DNA of 55,882 nucleotides from Polyangiaceae bacterium (GTDB lineage: Bacteria; Myxococcota_A; Polyangia; Polyangiales; Polyangiaceae). Both the position numbers and the translations under genes were made by a program. Within the stretch, counting starts at the first letter, position 1. Each line of letters starts with the position of its first letter. The stretch is from assembly GCA_020848455.1 (NCBI GenBank), contig JADLAB010000353.1:1-55882 (forward strand). The letters are read 5' to 3'. Under the pieces are notes generated by a model. It was not told the DNA's origin, searched no databases, and worked only from the letters and a program-made list of their open reading frames with translations. Positions 1 through 7,250 of this stretch are shown here, piece by piece.

Positions 1-2
1 AG

Positions 3-338
3 CTCGGTTACGTGTGCCAGGTCGTGCGCGAGGGCGAGACCGCGAGCGTGCAGGTCTTCCTCGACGCGGGCGGCTGCTACACCTTCCTCGGCCACGCCTA
101 CCCGGACGTCACCGAGGTCGACCTCACTTTGAAGCCCGACTTCGGCCCGAACCCGCCGCCGCTGCTCGCCATGGCGGCCAACACGACGATCTCCCAGGAT
201 GGCGACAGCGGGCCGCAGGCGGCCATCGGCCGCAAGGACTGCTTCAAGAACCCGCTGCCGATCGGCGCCGCCGCACGCATCGAGGTGCGCGCCCGCACGG
301 GCAGTGGCCCCATCGCGGTCAAGGTGTTCAAGAAATAG
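3..338 (+). CDS. Secreted beta-rich domain protein, 5'-truncated by the window edge
   Basis: The reading frame is open from the first bases and ends at a TAA at 336-338, so the N terminus lies outside the window; an internal GTG at 12 is probably not the real start. The visible part (about 110 residues) resembles the C-terminal domain of the next gene: both share a GxCYT motif, an acidic V/I-x-E-x-D-x-x/I-x-x pattern, a 'LAxD/LAMAAN' stretch, an isolated CFK and a final V-K/R-V-F/Y. That makes the two genes tandem paralogs. In both proteins the two conserved cysteines could form a disulfide in the envelope. I do not recognise a named family. Confidence 0.7.
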   Translation, partial: LGYVCQVVREGETASVQVFLDAGGCYTFLGHAYPDVTEVDLTLKPDFGPNPPPLLAMAANTTISQDGDSGPQAAIGRKDCFKNPLPIGAAARIEVRARTGSGPIAVKVFKK

Positions 339-560
339 CCCGTCGCGGAGCCGCCGGCCGCCGGTTGCGCTACAGTCCTCATCGCGCCGCCACACTCCCG
401 CCCCATCCGGCGCCGAGGCGCGCCGGCGGGCGAGGTGCGAGAGGCGCGCACCTGTGAAGACAACGGCCTCCCCGGCCGTCCATACTGCAAGAAACACCGA
501 CCCGGAGCCGTTGCTCCACCGGTGCTTGGCTCATTGGCTTCGACAACAGGAGGCTCCGCC

Positions 561-1391
561 GTGCTCCGTCCACTCCGTCCACTCGCCGTCGTCCCCGCGC
601 TCGCCGTCACCGTGGCTGCTCTGGCGGGTTGCCCGCGCGAGAGCCAGCAGCCCCAGCCTGGCCCCTACGGCTACGGCGCGTCGCAGCCCTACCCGCCCGG
701 CACGACGCCCTATCCGGCGGGGACCTACCCGTACCCGACGGCCACGGCGCCGTACCCGACCGGCACGGCGCCCTACCCGACCGGCACGGCGCCCTACCCG
801 ACCGGCACGGCGCCCTACCCGACGGCCACGGCTCCGCAGCCGACGGCGAGCGGCTGGCCGTTCCCGTTCCCCTTCCCCTTCCCGACGGGGACGGCGACGG
901 CACCCCAGCCGACGAGCACGGCGCCCGCCCCGACGAGCCCGTTCCCCCTGCCCGGTCCGGCGCCTACTGCAGGCGGTGCCACGGCGCAGCCCATCGACCC
1001 CAACCTCGCGAGCGCCGCGACCGTGCCGCTCATGGCGGTCGCGCAGCAGGAGGCGGCTGGCATGCGCGAGACGACCCCGATCGTCGCGGCGAACTTCCAG
1101 CAGGGCCAGACGATGGACGCTCCGTTCCAGATGATGCCCGGCAAGTGCTACACGGTGATCTCCGTGGGCGCCGGCATCAACGAGATGGACATCAAGATCG
1201 TCGCGCTGCAGCCGATCCCCGGCGTCCAGAACCCGGTCCTCGCCCAGGACAACTCGCAGGGCTCGACGGCCGTGCTCGGGGGCCGCGGCAACTGCTTCAA
1301 GTGGTCGTGGCCGTTCGGCATGAACGCCAAGGCCGTGTTCACGGCGACGGTGGGCCAGGGCGTCGCCGCCGGCCGCGTCTACGAGAGGTGA
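561..1391 (+). CDS. Lipoprotein with Pro/Thr tandem-repeat linker and C-terminal GxCYT domain
   Basis: The start is the GTG at 561: it follows an AGGAGG ribosome site at 548-553 with 7-nt spacing and gives a lipoprotein signal peptide ending in LAGC (cysteine about residue 23). The upstream in-frame ATG at 435 would bury this signal. After the lipid-anchored cysteine comes a linker of about 120 residues rich in Pro, Thr, Tyr and Gly, with repeats of the form GTAPYPT encoded by four near-identical 21-bp units. The last 110 residues form a globular domain paralogous to the preceding truncated gene (MPGKCYTV, NCFKW motifs). It is probably an outer-membrane or surface lipoprotein with the linker spanning the periplasm or surface layer; function unknown. 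Confidence 0.8.
   Translation: MLRPLRPLAVVPALAVTVAALAGCPRESQQPQPGPYGYGASQPYPPGTTPYPAGTYPYPTATAPYPTGTAPYPTGTAPYPTGTAPYPTATAPQPTASGWPFPFPFPFPTGTATAPQPTSTAPAPTSPFPLPGPAPTAGGATAQPIDPNLASAATVPLMAVAQQEAAGMRETTPIVAANFQQGQTMDAPFQMMPGKCYTVISVGAGINEMDIKIVALQPIPGVQNPVLAQDNSQGSTAVLGGRGNCFKWSWPFGMNAKAVFTATVGQGVAAGRVYER
747..830 (+). repeat. Four in-frame 21-bp tandem repeats
   Basis: Four consecutive 21-bp units (747-767, 768-788, 789-809, 810-830) encode APYPTGT-type heptapeptides. Units 2 and 3 are identical; units 1 and 4 differ by one or two bases. The unit length is a multiple of three, so copy-number change would keep the reading frame and simply lengthen the lipoprotein linker. Confidence 0.9.
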
Positions 1392-1394
1392 GAA

Positions 1395-1429
1395 GTCGTC
1401 GGTTTTCCGTAGTCAGTCGTCGGTTCCGA
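1395..1429 (+). repeat. Degenerate heptad repeat array (5 x 7 bp)
   Basis: Immediately after the stop codon at 1391 the sequence divides exactly into five heptads: GTCGTCG, GTTTTCC, GTAGTCA, GTCGTCG, GTTCCGA. They follow a loose GTNNTCR consensus. Similar arrays occur at 41046-41093 and 41129-41163, and a second heptad type at 9422-9456 and 27705-27746. Confidence 0.7.
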
Positions 1430-1480
1430 GAGGAAATCGGGCGGGCGCCACCGCGGCTCGCGCCCGCGACTCGCCCCAAC

Positions 1481-1525
1481 CGGCCGTAACTGGCCCGACC
1501 TCGGGTCTACCCCGAGTTACGGCCG
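1481..1525. terminator. Inverted repeat between convergent genes, candidate bidirectional terminator
   Basis: An 11-bp perfect inverted repeat (CGGCCGTAACT at 1481-1491 and its complement at 1515-1525) surrounds a second, mutually exclusive hairpin (CTCGGG at 1500-1505 with CCCGAG at 1511-1516). The 16-bp string starting CGGCCGTAACT recurs as a direct copy at 1595-1610. The site lies between the stop of the plus-strand lipoprotein and the stop of minus-strand glyA. There is no U-tract, so the terminator role is inferred from position. Confidence 0.45.
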
Positions 1526-1664
1526 CTTCGAGCGGCTTCTCGGGACGAATCCGCGCCGCATCCACCACACGTCGCGCACTTGCGCGCGTGCCATCGGCCG
1601 TAACTGGCCCCGGCGGCGCGGGGACTGACCCTGCCCGCTGCTCGGCGCCGGGGCGACGACTCCG

Positions 1665-2936
1665 TCAGTGCGGGATGCCCGGCGCCGGGAAGGCGCCACA
1701 GAGCTCGCGCACCTCGCCCGCGACGCGCGCGAGCACGGCCGCATCGCCGACGTGCGCCGCGACCTCGTCCATCCAGGCCGCGATGCGCTGCATCTCGCCG
1801 GGCCCCATGCCGCGCGAGGTCACCGCCGGCGTGCCGAGGCGGATGCCCGACGGGTCGAAGGGCTTGCGGGTGTCGAAGGGCACCGAGTTGTAGTTGCACA
1901 CGATGCCCGCGTGCTCGAGGGCGACGGCGTACGGCTTGCCCGCCAGGCCCTTCGGGGTCATGTCGACGAGCAAGAGGTGGTTGTCGGTGCCGCCCGTCGT
2001 GGGGGCGAAGCCGCGCGCCGCGAGCGCCTCGCCGAGGGCGCGCGCGTTCTCGACCACGCGCGCCGCGTACACCTTGAACGCGGGCTCGAGCGCCTCCTTG
2101 GCCGCGACCGCGATGGCCGCCGTCGTGTGGTTGTGCGGACCGCCCTGCAGGCCCGGGAACACGGCGCGGTCGATGGCGCTCGCGTGCGCGGCCTTGCACA
2201 TGACGAGCCCGCCGCGCGGACCGCGCAGCGTCTTGTGGGTCGTCGAGGTGACGACGTCCGCGATGCCGACCGGGCTCGGGTGCACGCCGCCCGCGACGAG
2301 CCCGGCGATGTGGGCGATGTCCGCGGCGAGGATGGCCCCCACCTCGTCGGCGATGCTGCGGAAGGCCGAGAAATCGATGGTCCGCGGATAGGCCGTCGCG
2401 CCACACCAGAGGACGCGCGGCCTGTGCTCGCGCGCCAGCGCCCGCACCTCGTCGAAGTCGATGCGGTGGTCGCTGCGCCGCACGCCGTAGGCGACACTCC
2501 GGAAGTACTTGCCGGTGATGCTGACGCTCCAGCCGTGGGTGAGGTGCCCCCCCGCGGGCAGGCCGAGGCCCATCACGACGTCGCCCGGCTGACAGAAGGC
2601 GAGGTAGACGGCGAGGTTCGCGGGGCTGCCGGAGTAGGGCTGGACGTTGGCGTGATCGGCACCGAAGAGCTTCTTCAGGCGCTCGACCGCGAGGCGCTCG
2701 ACCGCGTCGACGCCCTCCTGCCCCTGGTAGTAGCGCTTGCCCGCGTAGCCCTCGGAGTACTTGTTCGTGAACACCGAGCCCGAGGCCTCGAGCACGGCGC
2801 GCGAGACGTAGTTCTCGCTCGCGATGAGCCGCACCGTGTCGGCCTGACGCCGCTCCTCGGCGCGCACCAGGCCTGCGATCTCGGGGTCGACGTCGGCGAG
2901 CGCGGGCTCGCGCCAGGAATCGGTCTTGCCGGTCAT
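1665..2936 (-). CDS. glyA: Serine hydroxymethyltransferase
   Basis: Converts serine and tetrahydrofolate to glycine and 5,10-methylene-tetrahydrofolate, the main one-carbon source in the cytoplasm. The 423-residue length is normal for the family. Visible hallmarks are the N-terminal LIASENYVS, the YYQGQEGVDAVE region, and the PLP-binding motif TTHKTLRGPRGG with the lysine at about residue 235. The ATG at 2936 overlaps the stop codon of the upstream E2 gene as ATGA, so glyA translation is probably coupled to that gene; a further upstream in-frame start is possible but would extend into the E2 coding region. Folate enzymes recur in the window (folP at 33.5 kb) but are not linked to it. Confidence 0.96.
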   Translation of the reverse strand: MTGKTDSWREPALADVDPEIAGLVRAEERRQADTVRLIASENYVSRAVLEASGSVFTNKYSEGYAGKRYYQGQEGVDAVERLAVERLKKLFGADHANVQPYSGSPANLAVYLAFCQPGDVVMGLGLPAGGHLTHGWSVSITGKYFRSVAYGVRRSDHRIDFDEVRALAREHRPRVLWCGATAYPRTIDFSAFRSIADEVGAILAADIAHIAGLVAGGVHPSPVGIADVVTSTTHKTLRGPRGGLVMCKAAHASAIDRAVFPGLQGGPHNHTTAAIAVAAKEALEPAFKVYAARVVENARALGEALAARGFAPTTGGTDNHLLLVDMTPKGLAGKPYAVALEHAGIVCNYNSVPFDTRKPFDPSGIRLGTPAVTSRGMGPGEMQRIAAWMDEVAAHVGDAAVLARVAGEVRELCGAFPAPGIPH

Positions 2937-4327
2937 AGTTCGAACTCCGCGCGGCCGAGCACGTCGGCGACGCGCCACAGAAACGAGTTGGCGAGCACGC
3001 CGTCGACGACCCGGTGGTCGTACGACAGCGCGGCGTACATGACGGGGTGGATGACGATCGCGTCCTCGCCCTCGCGCGTCACGACCACCGGCCGCTTCTT
3101 GATCTCGCCGATGCGCAGGATGGCGACGTTGGGCTGCGAGATGATGGCGCCGCCATAGAGATTGCCCTTGCGACCGGGGTTGCTCACCGTGAAGGTCGTG
3201 CCGCTGAGGTCGTCGGCGGTGACCTTGCCGTCGCGCGCGCGGGCCGCAAGCTCGTCGATCGCGCGCGCGATGCCGCGCACCGAGAGCTCGCCCGTGTTCT
3301 TGATGCTGGCGACGAGCAGGCCGCCGGGCGTGTCGATGGCGATGCCGACGTGGATGTCGCGCAGCACCACGAAGGCGTCGTCGAGCACGCGCGCGTTGAG
3401 GTGCGGGTGCTCGCGCAGCGCCCTCGTGACGGCCGCCACCACGAAGGCGAGGAAGGTGAGCGACACTCCGTCCTTCTCGAATGCGGCCTTGTGCGCGTCG
3501 CGCAACCGACTGGTCGCGGCGAGGTCGATCTCGGCCACCGTCACGACGTGCGGCGCGGTGTGCACCGAGTAGACCATGTGGTCCGCCGTGATGCGGCGCC
3601 GGCGACTGAAGGGCACCACCTCGTCGCCCGGCCGCGGCACGTAGGGAGGCACCTTGTACGCGCGGTAGCCCGCCCCCGGGACCGGGACCGGAGCGGACCC
3701 TACGGCGAGGAGCTCCGCCACGGCGCCGACCGCGCTCGGCGCCGTCGGCGGAGGCGCGGGCGGAGGCGTCGGGGCAGGCGCGCTCTCCGAGCCCGGCGCC
3801 ACGGCCGCGGAGCGCACGTCCTCGCGCGTGATGCGCCCGTGCTCACCGGTCCCGCGCACGGCGCCGAGGTCCACGCCCTGCTCGCGCGCGAGCTTGCGCG
3901 TGGCGGGCGAGCTCAGCGCCGACGGCGCGCTCGGCGCGGGGCTCGCGGGCGCCGCGGGCGGAGTCGCCGCGGCAGCCGGCGCCGCGGTCGGCGCGGGCGG
4001 AGTCGCGGCCGCAGCCGGAGTCGAGGCCGCCGCGCGCGGCTCCGAGGCGCCCGGGCCCGCGGCTCCGCCCGCCGCGGGGCTCGGCGCGGTGGCCGACTCG
4101 TCGAGCACGCAGAGCAGGCCACCCGTCGGAACGATGTCGCCCTCGGCGACTGCGAGCTTCGCGACGCGCCCGTCGGCAGGCGACGGCAGCTCGCTGTCGG
4201 CCTTGTCGGTCGCCACCTCGACGAGCGGCTGCTCGCGCCGCACGTAGTCGCCGACCTGGCAGCGCCACTTCGTCACGGTGCCCTCGGCCACGCTCTCGCC
4301 GAGCTGCGGCATCTTCACGTCGATCAT
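2933..4327 (-). CDS. 2-oxo acid dehydrogenase complex E2 (dihydrolipoamide acyltransferase)
   Basis: Core acyl-transfer subunit of a 2-oxo acid dehydrogenase complex, moving the acyl group from lipoyl-lysine to CoA. The 464-residue protein starts at ATG 4327 behind a GGAGGAG ribosome site. Domains in order: lipoyl domain (1-75, ATDKADSE with lipoylated K42), an Ala/Pro-rich swinging linker, a peripheral subunit-binding domain (SPATRKLAREQGVDL...GRITREDV), a second Pro/Ala linker, and the catalytic domain ending in YDHRVVDG with the catalytic His and Asp. No E1 or E3 gene adjoins it, so the substrate (2-oxoglutarate, branched-chain or pyruvate) cannot be fixed; the catalytic domain looks more like the SucB/BkdB side. 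It overlaps glyA by 4 nt. Confidence 0.92.
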   Translation of the reverse strand: MIDVKMPQLGESVAEGTVTKWRCQVGDYVRREQPLVEVATDKADSELPSPADGRVAKLAVAEGDIVPTGGLLCVLDESATAPSPAAGGAAGPGASEPRAAASTPAAAATPPAPTAAPAAAATPPAAPASPAPSAPSALSSPATRKLAREQGVDLGAVRGTGEHGRITREDVRSAAVAPGSESAPAPTPPPAPPPTAPSAVGAVAELLAVGSAPVPVPGAGYRAYKVPPYVPRPGDEVVPFSRRRRITADHMVYSVHTAPHVVTVAEIDLAATSRLRDAHKAAFEKDGVSLTFLAFVVAAVTRALREHPHLNARVLDDAFVVLRDIHVGIAIDTPGGLLVASIKNTGELSVRGIARAIDELAARARDGKVTADDLSGTTFTVSNPGRKGNLYGGAIISQPNVAILRIGEIKKRPVVVTREGEDAIVIHPVMYAALSYDHRVVDGVLANSFLWRVADVLGRAEFEL

Positions 4328-4532
4328 GCGAGCTCCTCCAGCCAGCCTCCAGCCTGCGAGTGCGGGCGTAGACGGTATTCTGGCCGGGATCCACTGCCGC
4401 TCGCAGGGCCCCTCGGCGCGCCGGGCGTGCTGGCGGCTCGTACCCGACCCTCGGGCGTGCGTCCGACCCCTCGCGGGGGCCTCGGGCTCTCGGCGCTCGC
4501 GCGCACGCGGCGCGCGGGCTACACCGTCCGAG

Positions 4533-5114
4533 ATGCTCGTGTCGGTGCGCCACCTCGTCGACCGCTGGCGCCACCCACGCTCGCGGGCCGACGAGCTCGC
4601 CTCGCTGCGGGCGCGCTTCGCGGCCCAGCCGGGGCGCTTCGGCGCGAGCGCACCCGAGCGCGCCCTCGCCCTCGAGCTGCGCGCCAGGCGCGGCGCGCTC
4701 GCCGCGGCGTTCGGCCAGCTAGCCGCGTGCCGCTCGTGCGCCCGCGGCCGCCCCCTGCCGGCCGGTCGCTGGCCAGGCGGCGCGTGCTGCGGCGCTCGCA
4801 CGCTCGACCTCTTCAGCCCGGACGAGGTCGGCGCACTCAAGCTCGGTGGCACGCGTGCGGCTGCGCTCGAGCCACCGCGCGGCGATCACGCGGGCTGTGC
4901 GTTCCGCGGCGCCGAGGGCTGCACGCTCGCGCCCGAGGACCGACCGAACGTGTGCGTGCGCTACGTGTGCCTCGAGCTGCGGCGCGAGCTCCACGCGCGC
5001 CCCGACTGGTGGGCCGTCGCGCGGCAGGCGCGCGACCTCGGCGCGACCTTCGAGCGCTTCTGCGCCGCCCGGCGGCCGCCCGAGCGACCGTGGGACGAGC
5101 TCCGCCACGGCTAG
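4533..5114 (+). CDS. YkgJ-like cysteine-cluster protein
   Basis: A 193-residue soluble protein with the cysteine layout of the YkgJ (putative zinc- or iron-chelating) family: CRSC, then ACCG about 20 residues on, then GCxFRGxxGCTL, then RPNVCxRYVC. An arginine-rich helical N terminus precedes the cluster. It is divergent from the E2 gene (205-bp spacer) and converges on the esterase gene, the two stop codons sharing the palindrome CTAG at 5111-5114. The family's biochemical role is poorly defined, and the assignment rests only on cysteine spacing. Confidence 0.6.
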   Translation: MLVSVRHLVDRWRHPRSRADELASLRARFAAQPGRFGASAPERALALELRARRGALAAAFGQLAACRSCARGRPLPAGRWPGGACCGARTLDLFSPDEVGALKLGGTRAAALEPPRGDHAGCAFRGAEGCTLAPEDRPNVCVRYVCLELRRELHARPDWWAVARQARDLGATFERFCAARRPPERPWDELRHG

Positions 5115-6064
5115 CGGCGCACCGTCGCCTCGACGAGGGCGCCGTACACGAGCGCGGTGCCGCGCGCCGAGGTGCCCGAGAAGTGGCTCCCGCCGTGGAC
5201 CACCCAGAGGGCGACGGGCGCGGGACAACCGGCGATGCCGAAGGTGGCCGACTCCTCCCCGGGGATCGACGCATCGAGGTCGAGGGTGCCCGACCGCTCG
5301 AGCGCGCCGGTGCAGCCGTTGCGCTTGCCCCAGGCGAGCACGGTGTCGCGCGCCGAGGGGTGCGGCGGCACGTCGCGGCGGTCGAGCACGGAGCCGCCCT
5401 CGAAGTGCACGAGCTTGTCGGCGTCCGCGTTCACGGCCACGACGGCGAGCGGCGGGCGCGCCGGACAGGGCTCGTCGTCGCGCGGACCGGCGGCGCCGAG
5501 GGTCCCGATGCCGGTGACGCGTGCGTCGGCGCACGCGAGCCGGTGCGCCATGAAGCCGCCGTTCGAGAAGCCGACGACGAAGATGCGCGCCGGGTCGATG
5601 CCGGGGTCGCTCGCCGCTGCCGCGACGATGCGCGACAGGCGCGCGACGTGGTCGGGGCCCCGGTGCTCGAAGTCGCAGCAGGCCGCGCCGGCGTTCCAGA
5701 AGCGCTGGCCGTGGCCGTCGGCGTCGCCGTCGGGTGCGGCGTAGGCGAAGCCGAGCTGGCGCGCGAGCCCCGCGACACCGAGGACCTCGACCAGGCGCGC
5801 CCCCGACGCACCGAGCCCGTGGAGGAAGAGCACGAACGGGACGGGCGCGCCGCCGCGGGCCCCGAAGACGATGCCCGCGCGCTCGGCGGCCGCGCCGGCG
5901 GCGCTCGCGGTCGCGGACGCGGTGGCGGCCCCGGTCGGACCGGCGGCGACGGACGCGGTCGTCGTCGCCGCGCCCGAGCGCGAGGTCGCGCCGGGGCCGC
6001 CCGACGGCGCGGAGCTGCACGCCTGGCAGCCGAGCAGCAGCGACGCAGCGAGAAGTGAGCGCAT
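5111..6064 (-). CDS. Alpha/beta-hydrolase lipoprotein, PHB-depolymerase/feruloyl-esterase-like (LpqC type)
   Basis: A 317-residue predicted lipoprotein: the signal peptide ends in LLLGC (cysteine about residue 13) and is followed by an Ala/Ser/Gly-rich linker of about 40 residues. The hydrolase domain shows an oxyanion-type HGLGAS stretch, the nucleophile elbow GFSNGGF, and a C-terminal HGGSHFSG with the likely catalytic His. This pattern matches the esterase-PHB depolymerase family, which acts on polyesters or carbohydrate-bound esters outside the cytoplasm; the real substrate is unknown. It lies 60 bp downstream of the pilT-like gene on the same strand, so it could share the transcript. Confidence 0.8.
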   Translation of the reverse strand: MRSLLAASLLLGCQACSSAPSGGPGATSRSGAATTTASVAAGPTGAATASATASAAGAAAERAGIVFGARGGAPVPFVLFLHGLGASGARLVEVLGVAGLARQLGFAYAAPDGDADGHGQRFWNAGAACCDFEHRGPDHVARLSRIVAAAASDPGIDPARIFVVGFSNGGFMAHRLACADARVTGIGTLGAAGPRDDEPCPARPPLAVVAVNADADKLVHFEGGSVLDRRDVPPHPSARDTVLAWGKRNGCTGALERSGTLDLDASIPGEESATFGIAGCPAPVALWVVHGGSHFSGTSARGTALVYGALVEATVRR

Positions 6065-6123
6065 GGCGCCGTCATAGCGCCGCTGGGCCCCGAGGGAAGC
6101 GCCGTGCACGCCGGAGCCTCCCG

Positions 6124-7200
6124 TCACGTCGGGCGGGGACGGTTCTTCGCAGCGCGCTCGAAGGCCTCCTTGTCGCTCGCCTTCTCGATCGCCACTTCGG
6201 CGCTGACACGACCGGCCGCGAACAGCTGCATGAGCGCCATGTCCAGGGTCTGCATGCCGACGCCCTGCCCGGTCTGCATGGCGCTCGCGATCTGGAAGAT
6301 CTTCGCCTCGCGGATGAGCGCGCGCACGGCGCCCGTGCCCACCAGCACCTCGTGAGCCGCACAGCGGCCCCGCCCGTCGGCGGTCTTGAGCAGCTGCTGG
6401 GCCACGATGCCGGCGAGGCTCTCGGCCAGCATGCCGCGCACCTGGGGCTGCTCGTCCGCCGGAAACGCGTTGATGATGCGGTCGATGGTGGCGGGCGCGC
6501 TGTTGGTGTGGACCGTCGCGAACACCAGGATCCCGAAGCTCGCGAGCTGCAGCGCGAGCTTCATGGTCTCGTTGCCCCGGAGCTCGCCGATGAGGATGAC
6601 GTCCGGGTTCTCGCGGCCGGCGGAGCGGATCGCGACCGCGAAGCTCGAGGCGTGCGGTCCGACCTCGCGGTGGGTCACCTGCGCCTTGCGCGGCGCGTGC
6701 ACGAACTCCACCGGATCCTCGATGGTGAGGATGTGGCAGGCGCGGGTGTCGTTGATGTGGCGGATCATCGCCGCCAGCGTGGTCGATTTGCCCGAGCCGG
6801 TCGGTCCGGTGACCAGCACCAGGCCCGAGCGGCGCTCCGCGAGCGCGCGCACGACGGGCGGACAGGCGAGCTCCTCGAGGGACAGGACCTTGGTCGGGAT
6901 GGTGCGGAACACGGCGCCGATGCCGCTCTCCCGGTAGAAGTAGTTGGCGCGAAAGCGGGCGGTGTCGGCGTACGCGTAGGCGAAGTCGAGATCGAGCTCC
7001 TGTTCGATGTGGCGGCGCTGCTCCGGGCTCACGATCGAGAAGAGGAGCCCCTCGAGCTCGGCCGCGCCGAGCGGCGGGTGCTCGAGGGGCACCAGATCGC
7101 CGTGGGTGCGCACGAGCGGCGGGTAGCCGACGGCGAGGTGGAGATCGCTGCCCTTTCTGCCGAGCAGCTCGTCGAACAGGCGATGCATCGTGTGGGTCAT
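6124..7200 (-). CDS. pilT: Type IV pilus retraction ATPase (PilT/PilU family)
   Basis: A 358-residue cytoplasmic hexameric ATPase predicted to drive pilus depolymerisation. It has the PilT N-terminal domain (LLGRKGSDLHLAVGYPP), Walker A GPTGSGKST, Asp-box TIEDPVEFVH, Walker B-like PDVILIGELRGNE, and a His-box with HTNSAPATIDR intact. The C terminus carries RALIREAKIFQI and GMQTLDMAL, as in PilT/PilU. Whether it is PilT or PilU cannot be settled by eye. It is 50 bp downstream of a second, divergent PilT-family gene and probably in one operon with it. No pilin or assembly genes are nearby. Confidence 0.88.
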   Translation of the reverse strand: MTHTMHRLFDELLGRKGSDLHLAVGYPPLVRTHGDLVPLEHPPLGAAELEGLLFSIVSPEQRRHIEQELDLDFAYAYADTARFRANYFYRESGIGAVFRTIPTKVLSLEELACPPVVRALAERRSGLVLVTGPTGSGKSTTLAAMIRHINDTRACHILTIEDPVEFVHAPRKAQVTHREVGPHASSFAVAIRSAGRENPDVILIGELRGNETMKLALQLASFGILVFATVHTNSAPATIDRIINAFPADEQPQVRGMLAESLAGIVAQQLLKTADGRGRCAAHEVLVGTGAVRALIREAKIFQIASAMQTGQGVGMQTLDMALMQLFAAGRVSAEVAIEKASDKEAFERAAKNRPRPT

Positions 7201-7250
7201 GGTCGCTCGCGAAAGAGACGGCGGAGAGTCGAGCCGGGGGACCGGGCGCG

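Noticed and set aside
435-560. Upstream start for the second lipoprotein
   Set aside because: The longer form would place 42 Cys-containing residues before a complete lipoprotein signal peptide, and only the GTG at 561 has a ribosome site.
3014-6058. A 1014-residue plus-strand frame over the E2 and esterase genes
   Set aside because: Antisense to well-supported coding sequence, with Arg/Gly/Ala composition and no motif.
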